Of a stretch of DNA of 64,000 bases, positions 1 to 18,701 are shown in pieces (position 1 is the first letter of the stretch; every line of letters begins with the position of its first letter). Under the pieces are notes generated by a model. That model did not search any database. It had not been told where the DNA came from and saw only the letters and a list, made by a program, of their open reading frames with translations. The DNA comes from Balanoglossus misakiensis. Taxonomy: Eukaryota; Hemichordata. Location of the stretch: NCBI GenBank assembly GCA_040954595.2, contig CM082576.2:5952001-6016000 (forward strand), read 5' to 3'. The position numbers were made by a program, and so were the translations under genes.

Positions 1-1909
1 GGACTGAAAAACTCCGCAATGACCCATTTTTTGAGCATTTCGCAAACAACGCGTTAGCTGCGAGTCAACGATTGCATATTAGCACTTCGCCGGAACACAA
101 AGAGCGAACACAGCCCGAAAGGAACGGGTTCCCAGATGTTCTTGATGCTGTGGTTAGCCAAAATTTGCTGTTTGAAACCAAAAAAACACACAACCTCATC
201 ATAAATCTTCAGTCAATTAAATATCGGGGGGGGGGGGGTGGACTTGAAAACACGAAGTAAATGTACACCTTTGAGACGAAGAAAATAAATCCATTACTCT
301 CAACCGTCAAGATCTCTTTTGTTCATGCATTTTGTTATCGTGACATGCCAGTTAATGGGCACGTGGGACGTACTCATTTGCAAGACCAATTTCCGAGACG
401 AAGTTCGACATCAACAGCACAGAATGTGAACCCATCCTCTTTAATTTGAAGACAAATGATATAGACCTGACGTAGATTCACTTCTCGATATAATGATTGA
501 AAAGGCTGTTAGTTTCTCTGTCCTATTTCCGTACATTGGATTTGTGACCATCTCATTTAATAAAACAGAATGTTCATTGAAGTCGCTTCACAACTTTGCG
601 TTAAGAGAAACTCGACACAAGAACGCGCAATGTATACAAAATACGTCCAAATTGACCTTCCGTACCTTTCCGAATCCTCACAAAAAATTATCAGTCATCG
701 GAAATCACACTATAACATCGCCATTCTTTATAAACACCGCGACCACTTCAGTTATGCAGTGTGATTCTAGACATCAGCGAATCGCATTCTGTGGCTAACC
801 TTGAAGGCATTTTATGGAGGAGTTTCCATAGCAACTATTCTACTAACAGCTTGAACCATTTATCCGAAAGGCATGACTGAAGGTAATTTCAGGGTGGCAG
901 CGAAAGTCGCTCTTGTGATGTTAAGTGATGTGATGTTGATGTTAAGCGCCACAGCAGACATTGTTGCGAAAATGAGAGGAAATGTGTGGAAGCGCTAGAA
1001 ATTTCAGAAGTACTGTTACAGTTCACTTTCTGCTCTAACTACGTGTAACTTCAAATGAGAACAAAATCACTGTCGCCATTCTGCACAATCATGACAGGGA
1101 AGCGGATATTGAAATTTTCCGGGGACACGGGGGATAGTTCAGATAACCGAACGCTGCAAATGGCGTACTGATGTTTTACTTGAATTTTCTGTCGTAATTT
1201 CTCTCTTTTATTTGATGCACACGTCTTTCTCAACTTAGCTTGCTAGAGGCGTAAACTTCATCACTAGTTGATCCAACTGAAATGAGTAAATTAATCAGGA
1301 ATTTCTGCAATAACTGCAGTTATATAATACGTTTCAGAAATCATTATACAGAACACGAAAAGAAAATCTTGAGAACTATTTCCTAATAAGAAAGGTCCAT
1401 AACTGCTCTCTTCGAAATATGTAACGTCAATAATAAGCGCAGATTACTTGGATGTTTCAATGGAAACTCATAGGAAACCATTACCTTGGTTGCACGCAAA
1501 TGTTTCCGGCATATTACAATACTTTGCACTTAAGATGAAACAATGATGAAAGAGAGTAATGACGTAAAACGTTTATATTTGTGAGAATAACTCACGCGAA
1601 CTATATAGCATCGTTTTTTTGTCCGTTTTGAATGTTTGCTTGTAAAGTGTTTCTTCAAATTTAAGAATCCCGGTCCCCAAAACGCAATTGAGTATTTTTT
1701 TCATGAAATTTTGGTCGAGGTCAATGCTTCCTTCTATATTCGGTAATAACTGTTTACATGTATTGCGTCAAATGAAAATATTTGTGCTACTTTTGGACCA
1801 AATCAGACTATCTGGACAGGATGTACATGGTTGTAATTTAAAATAATATTCTTGAACTTATAACCCACATTATAAGCCCTATATATGTACACCTATTTAT
1901 TTGTGACAG
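1..1909. other. 5' flank or intron of cadherin-like gene 1; no gene seen
   Basis: No exon can be supported here. The two downstream paralogs begin with a 52-70 bp signal-peptide exon ending in a phase-1 donor after Leu-Ala-Asp-(Thr/Ala). I searched this stretch for an equivalent and found none, so it may lie outside the window or be too diverged to recognise. A 13-base G run is at 226-238. Confidence 0.5.
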
Positions 1910-4900
1910 CTCTAAATTTACAATTACCAACACCACCAGTGAAAGTGGTCAACGAAGGAATAACACATGGCGAAGTAATATGTCCGGATATTGGTGCAAC
2001 TGGGCAGGGAGGGAGTGCCGAATATTTCTTCTCCTTGATTGCCGTATCGCCGGACCCTGGATTTCCGTCCCCCTTTGAACTAGTACAAGGTATGCGTTCA
2101 ATTCAGTCTCTTCGACTGTCTTGTACAGAATATTATTGACTTTCACAGAGTTTGTATCAGAATATGGGATTCACATCAATGGAAAATGCCAGGATATAAG
2201 GCCATGAGAGTATTGTAAAGCTTGAAGAAATACTAACAAATGCTTAATTGTCCGGCCATATGCGTCATTGCAAATATTTTACTCGTCACACAGGTGTGCC
2301 GAGTGACTCGAACACAGCCGAAATACGCGTGGTTGTTCCACCGGGACTGGACTACGAGGCTGAAAACCAATACATGCTGTCCATCACGGTGACAGACCAC
2401 AACGATACACCATCTGTTACTGTGACTGGAACTTTGACAGTGGACATAACAGACGACCCCGAATCACCTTACTTTACCAACCTGCCCGGCCAAGGCAGCA
2501 TCGGAGAATCGGTGACGATTCCAGAGACATTCAAACTGGTGACCGTCATGGACGACGATTCGCCGCCGACAGATGTCACCGTCAGTATCGCAGGATCGGA
2601 GCCATTCGGCGCGCCCTTCCAGATAGGCGCAGTCAACAACAACCCAAACAGTACAGGTTCGTAAAATAGGTCAATACTGAAATAACAGATTGTTGAATAA
2701 TTGATTGTGTGATTTGACCGGCTTTAGCAAACAACATCTTTGCTTTCATTCCTTGATGGACATTCAATCTATGCTGCAGATGTGATTACATGTATATCTG
2801 TGAGATTGTTACCGATATCAATTGGCCTAGCTACCTCCACTTGGTTTAAGTAAAATAATATCAAGCTCTATCTCTTTGCAGTGGCGGAAATTCAAAATGC
2901 CCCCTACCCGGGGTTTGACTACGAAACTCAATTCGGCGATGTCTACAAGCTATTCATAGAAGCGACCGATGGGTCATTCACCGCGACGTCAACATTGAGT
3001 GTGACCATCTTTGATGAAAATGAACCCGTTAGGATCACCAATTTGCCGGATACCATCACTGTGCCAGAGAATGCAGTTGGTGGCGTATTCCTGGTCGAAT
3101 GGGACGACGAAGATATTTTTGATGGCGGTACGCCGACATTCACGATTTCAACTGTGCCATCTGGTGGACCTTTCAGTGTTGACACATCAGGTATGTGCAC
3201 CCTCATACTCGATGAGCTTAATGGTTAATTACTAAATGAGGTTTTATGCAATTTACAAAGCAATTAAAGAACACCAACGTCTTAAACCTTGATTAACCTC
3301 AGGCAATAACATTTAGACAGCGCCGAACCAAGGAAATGCTAATTAACAACGGAAAGTCGCCAATGTGAACACAATTTCCAAAGACACACAACATGGGTTT
3401 TTGTTTTAGTGCTTGACTTTACTTTACACCACGTAATTGTTAATTGGATTATTTCACATTATATGTCACACTTCATCTTTGACACCTTCCCAGGGAACGT
3501 AAAAATAGTGAGTCCGGGTCTTGACTACTTGTCCAACGACCACTGGACAGTGAATATCTACATCGAGGACCCGGACGGTTTGACAGACAACGGCCAGCTG
3601 CACATCATCGTCACCGATGTCAACCAAGGCCCAGAAATCGTCAATATGCCCGCGGGAATTACTGTCCAAGTGGGAGAACTCAGCTCTGCCGGCAGCGACA
3701 TCTTCACAGTAGATGCATTCGATGAAGATGCTGATGAGTATTTCTGTGTAATGTTTGCCAATCCAAACGATGGCAACTTTGTTATAAACTCAACAAGTAA
3801 GTGTCTTCGTCTTTATTTCTATTTACAGCTATCAGTGAGCCTTTCTAAAGTAGTTTATAACGTTTCAAAACGTTGATAGAACACTTCGAGCTGGAATTAC
3901 ATTATGTGTCATTGTTTATGGACTGATTCCTTTAATTATTGTTGTCTTGTAGCTTACGTTATCAGCGTAATAGACGAGCCCAGTCTGGACTACGAGACCA
4001 CCCCAACGTACACTCTGACTGTGACATGCCACGATAATCAGAATACTGGTCTAGCTAAGAATCTCATTGTGGAAATCCTCAACGAAAACGAATCGCCAGA
4101 AATACTTAATTTACCAGCAACGGTAACAGTGCCCGAAGACGCTATAAACACGGCGCCAATCTTCATCGCCGACGGCTACGACGTGGACGGGGATCTGCTG
4201 AGTTACACGATCGCAGTATCGCCAGAGAGCGGCCACAGCAAGTTCACAGTTACCAACACAAGTAAGGGCTTTAATTTGTGACACTGAGTATTTAAGTTGC
4301 AAATACTCCCGAGCGACCTGAATGAGAGAATTCGGTAGGGGTGGTATGGGAGTACTTAGTATATTTTAACACCAACATTACCTTAAAAGACTGTAAGACA
4401 TCTTGTATCAGAACTTCATACCCAGAGCTGAAAATACAGGTGCAAGATGGGACATTCCTTCAACACGCCCGCCAAATTCATGGACACTTTTCACCTGTTG
4501 AGTTAAACAAATTTACATACACTTAATAATACGCTAAAGCTATTATGATCTTTGTTTTGGGGACGTTACATAACATCTGTCGTAATGATCTCAAAGTATT
4601 AAAAAACGTTTTATTTACATCTAAACCACGATCTTAGAATCACGGAAGCCAGTAGTGCCCCTGAAATAAAACCTGTTGGAAATCCTGATTCAGCGAACAT
4701 TTGAAGATTTGTCATGTGTTCTATGCGGCTTTGAACCTTCTCTTCCAATTTGGTGGGTGTATGTATATAAAGAGAAAATTCTCTATTTGGCCAAACAACA
4801 AGCTACCGTGGGGGGGGGGGGGATTAACAGTGGTATGCTCCAAACTCCAATGTACTTCAAATTCTATGGACATAAATCATACGAACGGTATGCGCTAATA

Positions 4901-7900
4901 TGTGCTCATTCCGCCTGTATCAAAATTGCATTAAAGTAATGTCAACTAATGCAGTGTATTGTGATTTAAAATTAGTCGGTTTTATTCACGTTTGTGCAAT
5001 ATGCCCTTTGCATTTGGAGGTCACCGCGGCTATTGTGTTCAAACAAGCACATTACTATAAGACATTAAGTGTATTTTCTGCTCGCCCATTAGGCCTAATG
5101 TGCCCATTTTGACATGAATGGATACCACGCTTTTCGAAAAATTATGATGGATGTTTATGAACAGATTGCATAGAAATGCCGCCATCTTGCAAATACCAGA
5201 ATATCACGAATGGTAATAATTTTGTCCCGTTTTTTTGCAGCTGCAAACGATGCCAAAATCAGCATAGTCAACAATCCGGGTTTCGATTTCGAAGTTGCGG
5301 ACCAGTATGTGATTACGTTGGAAGCATCGGATGGCGTGTTGACTGCAACGGGCACTTTAAATGTGGATTTGGTGGACATTGACGAACCACCCAGATTCGT
5401 CAACAACGATCAAGAAGTGTTGATTAATGAAGGACAGGTCCGTCTGCGATTGCGCGAGATTAATCTTCACCAAAGTACACCACACAAACACAAAATTCTG
5501 ATCTGTTGTAAATAGTGTCCAATTAACACGTACCATGAAAATTAGCATTGCAATACTCGTCGCAGTCATTAAAGAGGGCAATGTTTTTCTTCGTTTCAGC
5601 CCACTGAGACACCAATTTCTGTGGACTGGTCGGTGATTGATGTGGATGACCCCATTGACTCCCTGGTGTTTGATATGATTGGTGGAACCTACACTACGTA
5701 CTTCACACTGATTGGTGGCCCGAATCCCGAGCTCCAAATAGCTCAAGTCATGGATTACGAAGCCAACTTCCCTGCACCTATCAACATACTCTTCTCTGTT
5801 AGTGACCCGGCCGGTGGGAGGGACTACCTGTCTTTGAAAGTCTTCCTCCTTGACGTCAACGACAACGCCCCCGTGTTCAGTCAGCCGCAGTACATCGGGT
5901 CGCTATACGAGATGGAGCCCTACGGTGCGTCTGTGCTTCGCGTGTCGGCAACAGACAATGACGTTGGCGACACTATATCCTACTACATCAACCCCGAAAA
6001 TCCGTATTTTGATGTCGACCCTCAAAGCGGTGATGTCACGGTGAAGCAATCCATCGATAGAGAAACTGTGGGCGACACGGTCACTCTCACAGTGTTTGCT
6101 AGGGATAACGGGTCCACATCTCTTGAGGGCTCTGCTAGCGTGCAAATTACCGTCATCGATATCAACGACAATGATCCGTTGTTTGAGAACGATTTTTGGA
6201 ACTGGGAAATACGGTACGACGCCGATGTCGCTTCTTATGTAAACAGCGTCAGAGCAACAGACGCCGATGCAGGTGAGAAATTATCATAAAATAAATTCAA
6301 ATATTTTGGTATTAAATAGAGACACTGGAATATTCTTTTGTTTAGAATGAGAAACCGATAAAGTACATTGAAAAGAGGACTTACTAAAAAACCGTCACTT
6401 CCTTATCATATGACAGACAACGGCGTCATAACCTATAAGACGTATCTTGGAAGCCCCTACTTTGCGATTGAGGACGATGGACAGGTTTACATCACAAACA
6501 CTTTGGAGCCCAACTTTATGTACACGCTGATATGTCGTGCCTACGATGATGGAAACCCGACACAGATGTCTCGGTGAGTCACGCGATCATTGCTCCGTTT
6601 TAATTAAAACACGACACGAATGCACTCGTGGAATTCGAGCCGTATTGTTACCTTGCTCTATGAAATGTCTCAGATTTTCATTTTGGTTTCATCTACAACT
6701 CTCATGTTTATATTAGTAGTAAAATTTTGTGTTTGAATATAAGAAGGTAGACACTATCACCCAATCTATGTACTGTCTTTGCAGTGTGGCTTTGATACGT
6801 ATAGACACATACATACCGAGGCTGGTTCTCGTCAATGTTTACGTTGGAACATCTTTGACGGACTTCACGTCAACACGACGCCAGGAATTCATCAACGCCC
6901 TCAACGGTGTCTTCCATCCCTGGTATTTCCGCATTGCTTCCTTCAGATCAAGCACGGACCAACAGGCCTCGAGGAGACGCCTACTGCAAGAGTAAGGGCG
7001 GTATTTTGCATTAAAGTTTACATTTTAATTTAAAATGGGGAGCTTGACACCTTGGTCATTTACAATATTGGTGTCGCAGTGTGTTACGTTTCAATTCCTT
7101 GAATATAGTACTGCTTGTTTTTACATATCATTTGTTACGACCCAAACGTTAAACAAAATTATATCGAGTGGGTGACGGTCAAACAAAGATAACAACTTAC
7201 ACGGATTATTCACGCACAGAAGCCTTTGCAACAGAATTAGCAAACGTTAGTGTAAAAAGGGTCAAACCAGAATGTTCCCTGGAAAAACCGCTGTGAAATG
7301 AATGACCACCACATCGGGTTTAGAGTCCACAACAATTGCGAACAAGTCTTGGAATTCAAAGAGTTCTTGGCGAATCGTTCTCAAAGATACCGAATAGGTC
7401 AACGAAGAAACGTACCTGCACAAACTCGTCATGTGGTTCACCGAATTCGCAGTACCCGCCTCTCACTATATCGCGTTGACATATTCCAAGAACTTCGGTA
7501 TCACATCCACCGGCTTCCTTTCCCTGCAACCGCCTGGCAAAATGGCGGAGTCGTTTACACGTGGATTTCAAAGTACTTTCGAAAGGGACTGAGTGGCGTG
7601 GACACCCTAGGCCTGGATTTGTATAGCGTAGATAAATTATTCAGTAACACCTGGTCATGCAACACTTGGTCGCGTGACACCTGGTCATGTAACACCTGGT
7701 CGCGTAACACTTGGTCACGCAAAGAGAACAGCTGGGTTCACCTGGTCACGCTAACAGAACTGAACTCTGTGTCATTCTGTCTTTCAGAGCCGTAGTAATC
7801 GAAATGTATGCGTTGACAAATAACCACACCGAGTACCATAGCAACGTGGGTATGGTAAAAGAGTTCCTTGATAGCGGCCATCTGGTGTCGGCGATGACCG

Positions 7901-8898
7901 TTCACTCTGACGGAACCCCGTCAGACATCGTCTCCGTTGCTGATTTCGACAATTTCCCGGTAGTCAGAGTAGAACCGACATACGGGGCAGCCGGGGTCGA
8001 CTGGTGGCTGGACACGAGGGAAGGCAACGCTACCATCGGCGCCATGACTTTGGTTCTGTTGTTGATGCTGGTCCTGTTCGTCTATTTCTGTTGCTGGAAG
8101 CATCAATGCTGGCGAAGTTTGACAAGATTGTGTAGCCGACGCGGCAGCAGTTCTTCGTGGAAATCACAGCAGAAAAAGGTTGAAGTGTCTCATGAAAAAC
8201 CACGGTAAATACGTATTTGGGTAACTGGTCATGTGAAGTCTTTCATCACTTAAATGTACAGAACAGTATAGTACAGCACAGCACAGAACAGTAGAGCATA
8301 TCACAGCACATTACTTTATAGTATAGTACAGACGAGAAAGGCACAGTACAGATAGGAGAAGAAAAGAATAGAATATAATTTTTTCTCAACTATTCCACTT
8401 TCAACTTTGTTTAATCTTTAACTTAGATCCCCTGTAGCGTGGGAGGAAGGAGGTGCAAAGCGACCAACCCAGATTCCATTGAACACCATATCCCTGGCGA
8501 ACCGCGAGACATTTGAATTCCGTTATGGAAAGAGACCGCATTACACGGTGCTGGATAGCAAGAATGGGCGAGACGACCCTGCGAAAGAGAGTCCCTCGAA
8601 TGTGGATTTGTTCAACCGCCAGATGAGTACTCAACATTCAGAAACGTTGCCATGGCAGCCCATGAATAAATCGCAGCACAGCTGGTCTCGAAAAGGAACA
8701 GCTATCGGTGAAAGTCACGTGCCCAGAAGCGACACACATATTAAGGCGGGAGAAATTAGATCTGGGAGTGGTTTGACAACAAAATCGAACGTTTCTAAGG
8801 GGTCCGGTCATTCGCCGTCGGAGAACCAAACGCATATGCTAATACATGCAACGGAACATCATCCCGCAACTCTGACTCACCAATCGCGACACTCGTAG
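1910..8898 (+). CDS. Cadherin-like transmembrane receptor, tandem copy 1 (5' incomplete)
   Basis: Exons: 1910-2089, 2294-2656, 2882-3190, 3494-3796, 3953-4261, 5241-5437, 5600-6272, 6417-6573, 6785-6991, 7788-8204, 8427-8898. Together they encode about 1195 residues, still lacking the signal exon. Phases join without a break. Cadherin signatures seen: LDYE-type motifs (GLDYE, GFDYE, SLDYE, VMDYE, SIDRE) and linkers ending DVNDNAPVF and DINDNDPLF, giving about eight repeats. A membrane-proximal domain ending RRRLLQE, a helix after DWWLDTREGNATIG, and CCWKHQC follow. The last exon encodes a basic/Ser-rich tail with FEFRYGKRPH, a motif shared with copy 3. If the donor at 8205 is not used, translation stops at TAA 8206-8208. 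An ATG at 1885 is in frame through the acceptor but gives no convincing signal peptide. Calcium-dependent adhesion at the cell surface is inferred from the family; the ligand is unknown. Confidence 0.85.
7646..7720. repeat. 15-bp minisatellite, five copies
   Basis: Five consecutive 15-base units of the form aacacYtggtcRYgY sit in the intron between the two exons that encode the membrane-proximal domain of copy 1. A partial unit follows near 7739. The units differ only at a few positions. This stretch gives a long spurious open frame (7298-7795) that I do not consider coding. Confidence 0.85.
8257..8352. repeat. Degenerate acag/gtacag simple repeat
   Basis: A low-complexity stretch of imperfect 'cacag', 'gtacag' and 'gaacag' words in the intron between the transmembrane exon and the tail exon of copy 1. 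No other function is visible. Confidence 0.7.
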
Positions 8899-9090
8899 TT
8901 GGCATGTTTTTTTCATATTTTTAGAGGGACAATTGAAAACTAAAGACAATTAAAAGCGACTTCCAAGTCATATGACACAAATACCATCCGAACAATGATT
9001 TCTCGATTCTATTTTATATATTTATTTTATTTGGTTTTCAAATTGGTTTGTTTAATATCAGTTGTTTTTCGCAAGTTTCGTACTTTCTAT

Positions 9091-9133
9091 AATAAACTAT
9101 ATTAAAGAAACTTCATCAAAAGTGTAAAATAAA
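9091..9133 (+). terminator. Candidate polyadenylation signals for copy 1
   Basis: AATAAA occurs at 9091-9096 and again at 9128-9133, about 200 bases after the stop codon at 8898. This is a normal spacing for the 3' end of the first cadherin-like gene. Confidence 0.5.
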
Positions 9134-9834
9134 GACGCTTTTATTTATAAACTTTGGTCATCCCTCTCCAAGTGTCACTGATTTAATAAAAACACACACT
9201 TAACCATTCAACTGAGACTGCTCACAGTTATTCAGGATTACGAGATCGTTATGAAGCTATCTATTCTTGTGGAGAAATCGTTATGTTTATTGAGTTATGT
9301 TTATTGAGCTACCGCTAACACAGCGATTAATTTCTTAGTTATGACAATTGCCAATAATAAAACCCGTTTACGTCCTAACCGGATTCTTGTTGACCTCAGA
9401 GAGACCCCGCGCATTCTTCAAAATATGCTGATATAAAGAACGTGTCAATAAACATTGCAAACCAGACAAGACCATTCGGCGACGCCCTTATCTTGCCGTT
9501 ATGGATAGACATTGTTCTCTCGACAAAGGACAAACCATCCTTTTCACGTCGATGTTTTATTAAAGTAAACATCACTCCTTTCATATCATACCTTTGTCCC
9601 AGAATATAAAGACCATGCCTTCAAACTCTCAATCTTTACGCATTATTGAGCGCCCATACTTCTTCACAGAACATTGCGTCACGCGGAGATATAAGCTCTG
9701 TACGCCCTCACGCTCATTTTTATAACACTCTTATGAACTAACACAGATTTTGTAACGACAAGGACGTACCGTGACGCTACATTGTCCGACATATTCTTTT
9801 TTTAATCCGTCATCGTGGTTCGGTGAGACTAAAC

Positions 9835-16045
<6,211 letters not shown>

Positions 16046-18701
16046 TAATGATTGAAAAATGGAAAGATCTGATTATATATCGACACAGTTTCTGTTATTC
16101 TATTATTCATGTGGGTTACCCAATCTTACGATATCTATTAATTGATGTTTTCACTCATTTTGGCTATAACGATGGCAGACTGTGCATTTTACTGTAGTCC
16201 TGAACCTAACGGAGTGATACAATTGGGGGAAATATTACATATACATAGAGACTCTCGCGCATAGCCTTGTGGCGGCAGCCAGCGCTGACGACGGTGGCAT
16301 GTTTGTCATCGACTTTCATTGTAAACAGTATCCTGGGTGATTACTACTTAAAGATAATGTAGCGGGATTTGACAACGTCATTACTTGGATCTTAGCTCGT
16401 GATGTAAATATGTCAATAATTTATTTATTTTTGAGGTTTCAAGGGCAATAATGACATGTATTGATGACGGCCAGCCTTTGTCATGTAAATACGATTTGCA
16501 ATACGAAGTCCACGCGCATGCATACATACACAAACAAACAAACCAACACTCAAACAAACAAACACACTGAACAAACACACTCGTATTTACGTTCAATAGC
16601 TTTCAATCTGCAATTACCGACAATACAATTTTGTCGCATTTTAAGAAACAAATACAAATCTATTATAAAGCTATGATTGATATTTTGTCAGTAACAAAAC
16701 AACAGTGCAATTTGAAAATTGAGTTTATCGGCTTCTCCTAGTCAAAGTAACATGCTTATAGATATTTATCCAGGAAAACAATTAATATTGTTTGATAAAA
16801 ACCATTATCCTTCAAAATTATTTCTCCTCAACTGATTTACTGGTTTCTTAAGCCTGGGAGTAATGTTTTAAGATACATATTCTTGTAAAAAATAGGTATT
16901 ATTTAGTATTTAGTGGAAGAATAAATAAATGTGCATGTAAATCATCTATTGTTCAGAATGAATCACAAAAGAGTGGATGATGTACGCCTGCCTACGAGGG
17001 AATTATTCGACCGATCGGATAAATCTGGACCTTTGTGACACCTAAAAGACCAAACGTGACCCCAGGGGAAACCATAGCACAGTTCCTGTCTTTGATATAC
17101 AGTTATTGCAGACTGTCCACTGATATGTGGTGTGAGGGTCGCTGTGGGCGTTACTCCATATCACAGATGTTAGTCTGTACGTCTTTACAATGCATTGCTT
17201 AAAAGGAGAAATGCAATATCCAGTTAACTTATTCTACGCGCGTAACTGAGTTGTTAATCTTGTTGACTCAAAGGACGTAAATGTCTTTATACTGTCTCTG
17301 AGCCGTCACCAACTCCTTTCCACGGTGTACACTCCATACAATGCATGTACAGTATTCCTCAGAACATGGGATGTGACCCATAGCGGAGAACACCATGTAT
17401 AGTCTAGACTGCTCCAAATGCGGTTTTTGAGTTTCAATTGCCAGGGTGACTCTATTATCGGATGGGTACCGTGATTGCTAGAACTTCGCGACACGGCAAA
17501 TACTTGCATGTGGTTGGACAAAAAAGAAGACATTTAAGATAAAATTAGTACGTGAATATCAGATAAGATCAAAACAAGAGACGGAATGCTTATATATGCT
17601 GGGGTTAATATTGTCAACTCGTTATATCGTGACACTGTCTCGATTTTGTTTATAAGTGGTTGATGGTACTGTCGGTTGGAACCAGAGCTAGTGACGTCCG
17701 GCTAACCTGATCCACCGTACGTCATATCCGGTATATTTGTCGTGGCATTCACTCGTATTGCCGTCAGCGTGGTGACAAATTGTGCGAGTAAGAAACATTC
17801 CAAGCGCATGAGTGATCGAATTATCGTCAAGTGTGATTGGCTGGACAGTTATCAGAGCACCGAGAGTGGAGACGCGTCACCTAGATAACCACTCGATCCT
17901 TTCAATTTCTTTACTCCAGTTTGCTGTAGCAACGACGATACACAACTTTGATAAATAGCATGTGTTTGTTTGTTTATTTCACCCCGAGACTCGTACACTA
18001 TAACATGGTGCACAATGCACACCACTGTAATCGTTCAGATCCTCCCATTTTTTGCAAACCGTCTCATGTGGGATTAACGTATACTACTGGAGTCTATGGA
18101 GGCGCTAATGAAGAAAATTGTAGATGTGTGCCTTTCATAAGACACCAATCAACGCCATGTTCTCTTTGTAATAATTTGTCAATGTGTATTCAATGATGCT
18201 CTAGTAGTTTATTGTCACCACCCCCTCCGGACGTTGACGTCGATGCTGTACTTTATGGGCTATTGATAGTCGGGGGATATGCGGACTAGAATACTCTGTG
18301 TGGACTTCTAGCTACCCCGTCATTGAAAGTTTATCTCCTCGCTTCACAAAAGAAGACACCGTCTTCGTTATATGTCATTCTGGTTCTTTTCAAGTGAATG
18401 GCTATTGTTCGCGAGAGTACAAAAGCACCAAGGTGGCCCGTTGTGAAGGAAGAGCATTGTGTCAGAATATATGAGACCGTGCATATCGCTGAGTAGCATT
18501 TCGTCACGTGGTCCGCATATATCTCTGACGTACACAGGCGGAGTTCTTACGAGATTTGGAGGAAATCAAAAGTTGGCGAGATATTTTTAACTTTCAAAGG
18601 TACTGTTTTCCGACAAGAAGCTAAAAACTGTCGAACTGCGCACACGGTATAACGTCTTTATTTTCATTTCTGAACGAAAGGAACGAAACGTACCAGTCGT
18701 C
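16046..18701. other. Intergenic, between cadherin-like copies 2 and 3
   Basis: No coding exon is recognised. A CAAA/CAAACAAA-rich stretch is at about 16530-16575. The last few hundred bases should contain the promoter and 5' leader of copy 3, but I see no decisive promoter element. Confidence 0.6.

Noticed and set aside
7298-7795. 165-residue + strand open frame with a repeated Asn-Thr-Trp-Ser pattern
   Set aside because: It lies in an intron of cadherin-like copy 1 and its repeat part is the 15-bp minisatellite. It has no signal or domain.
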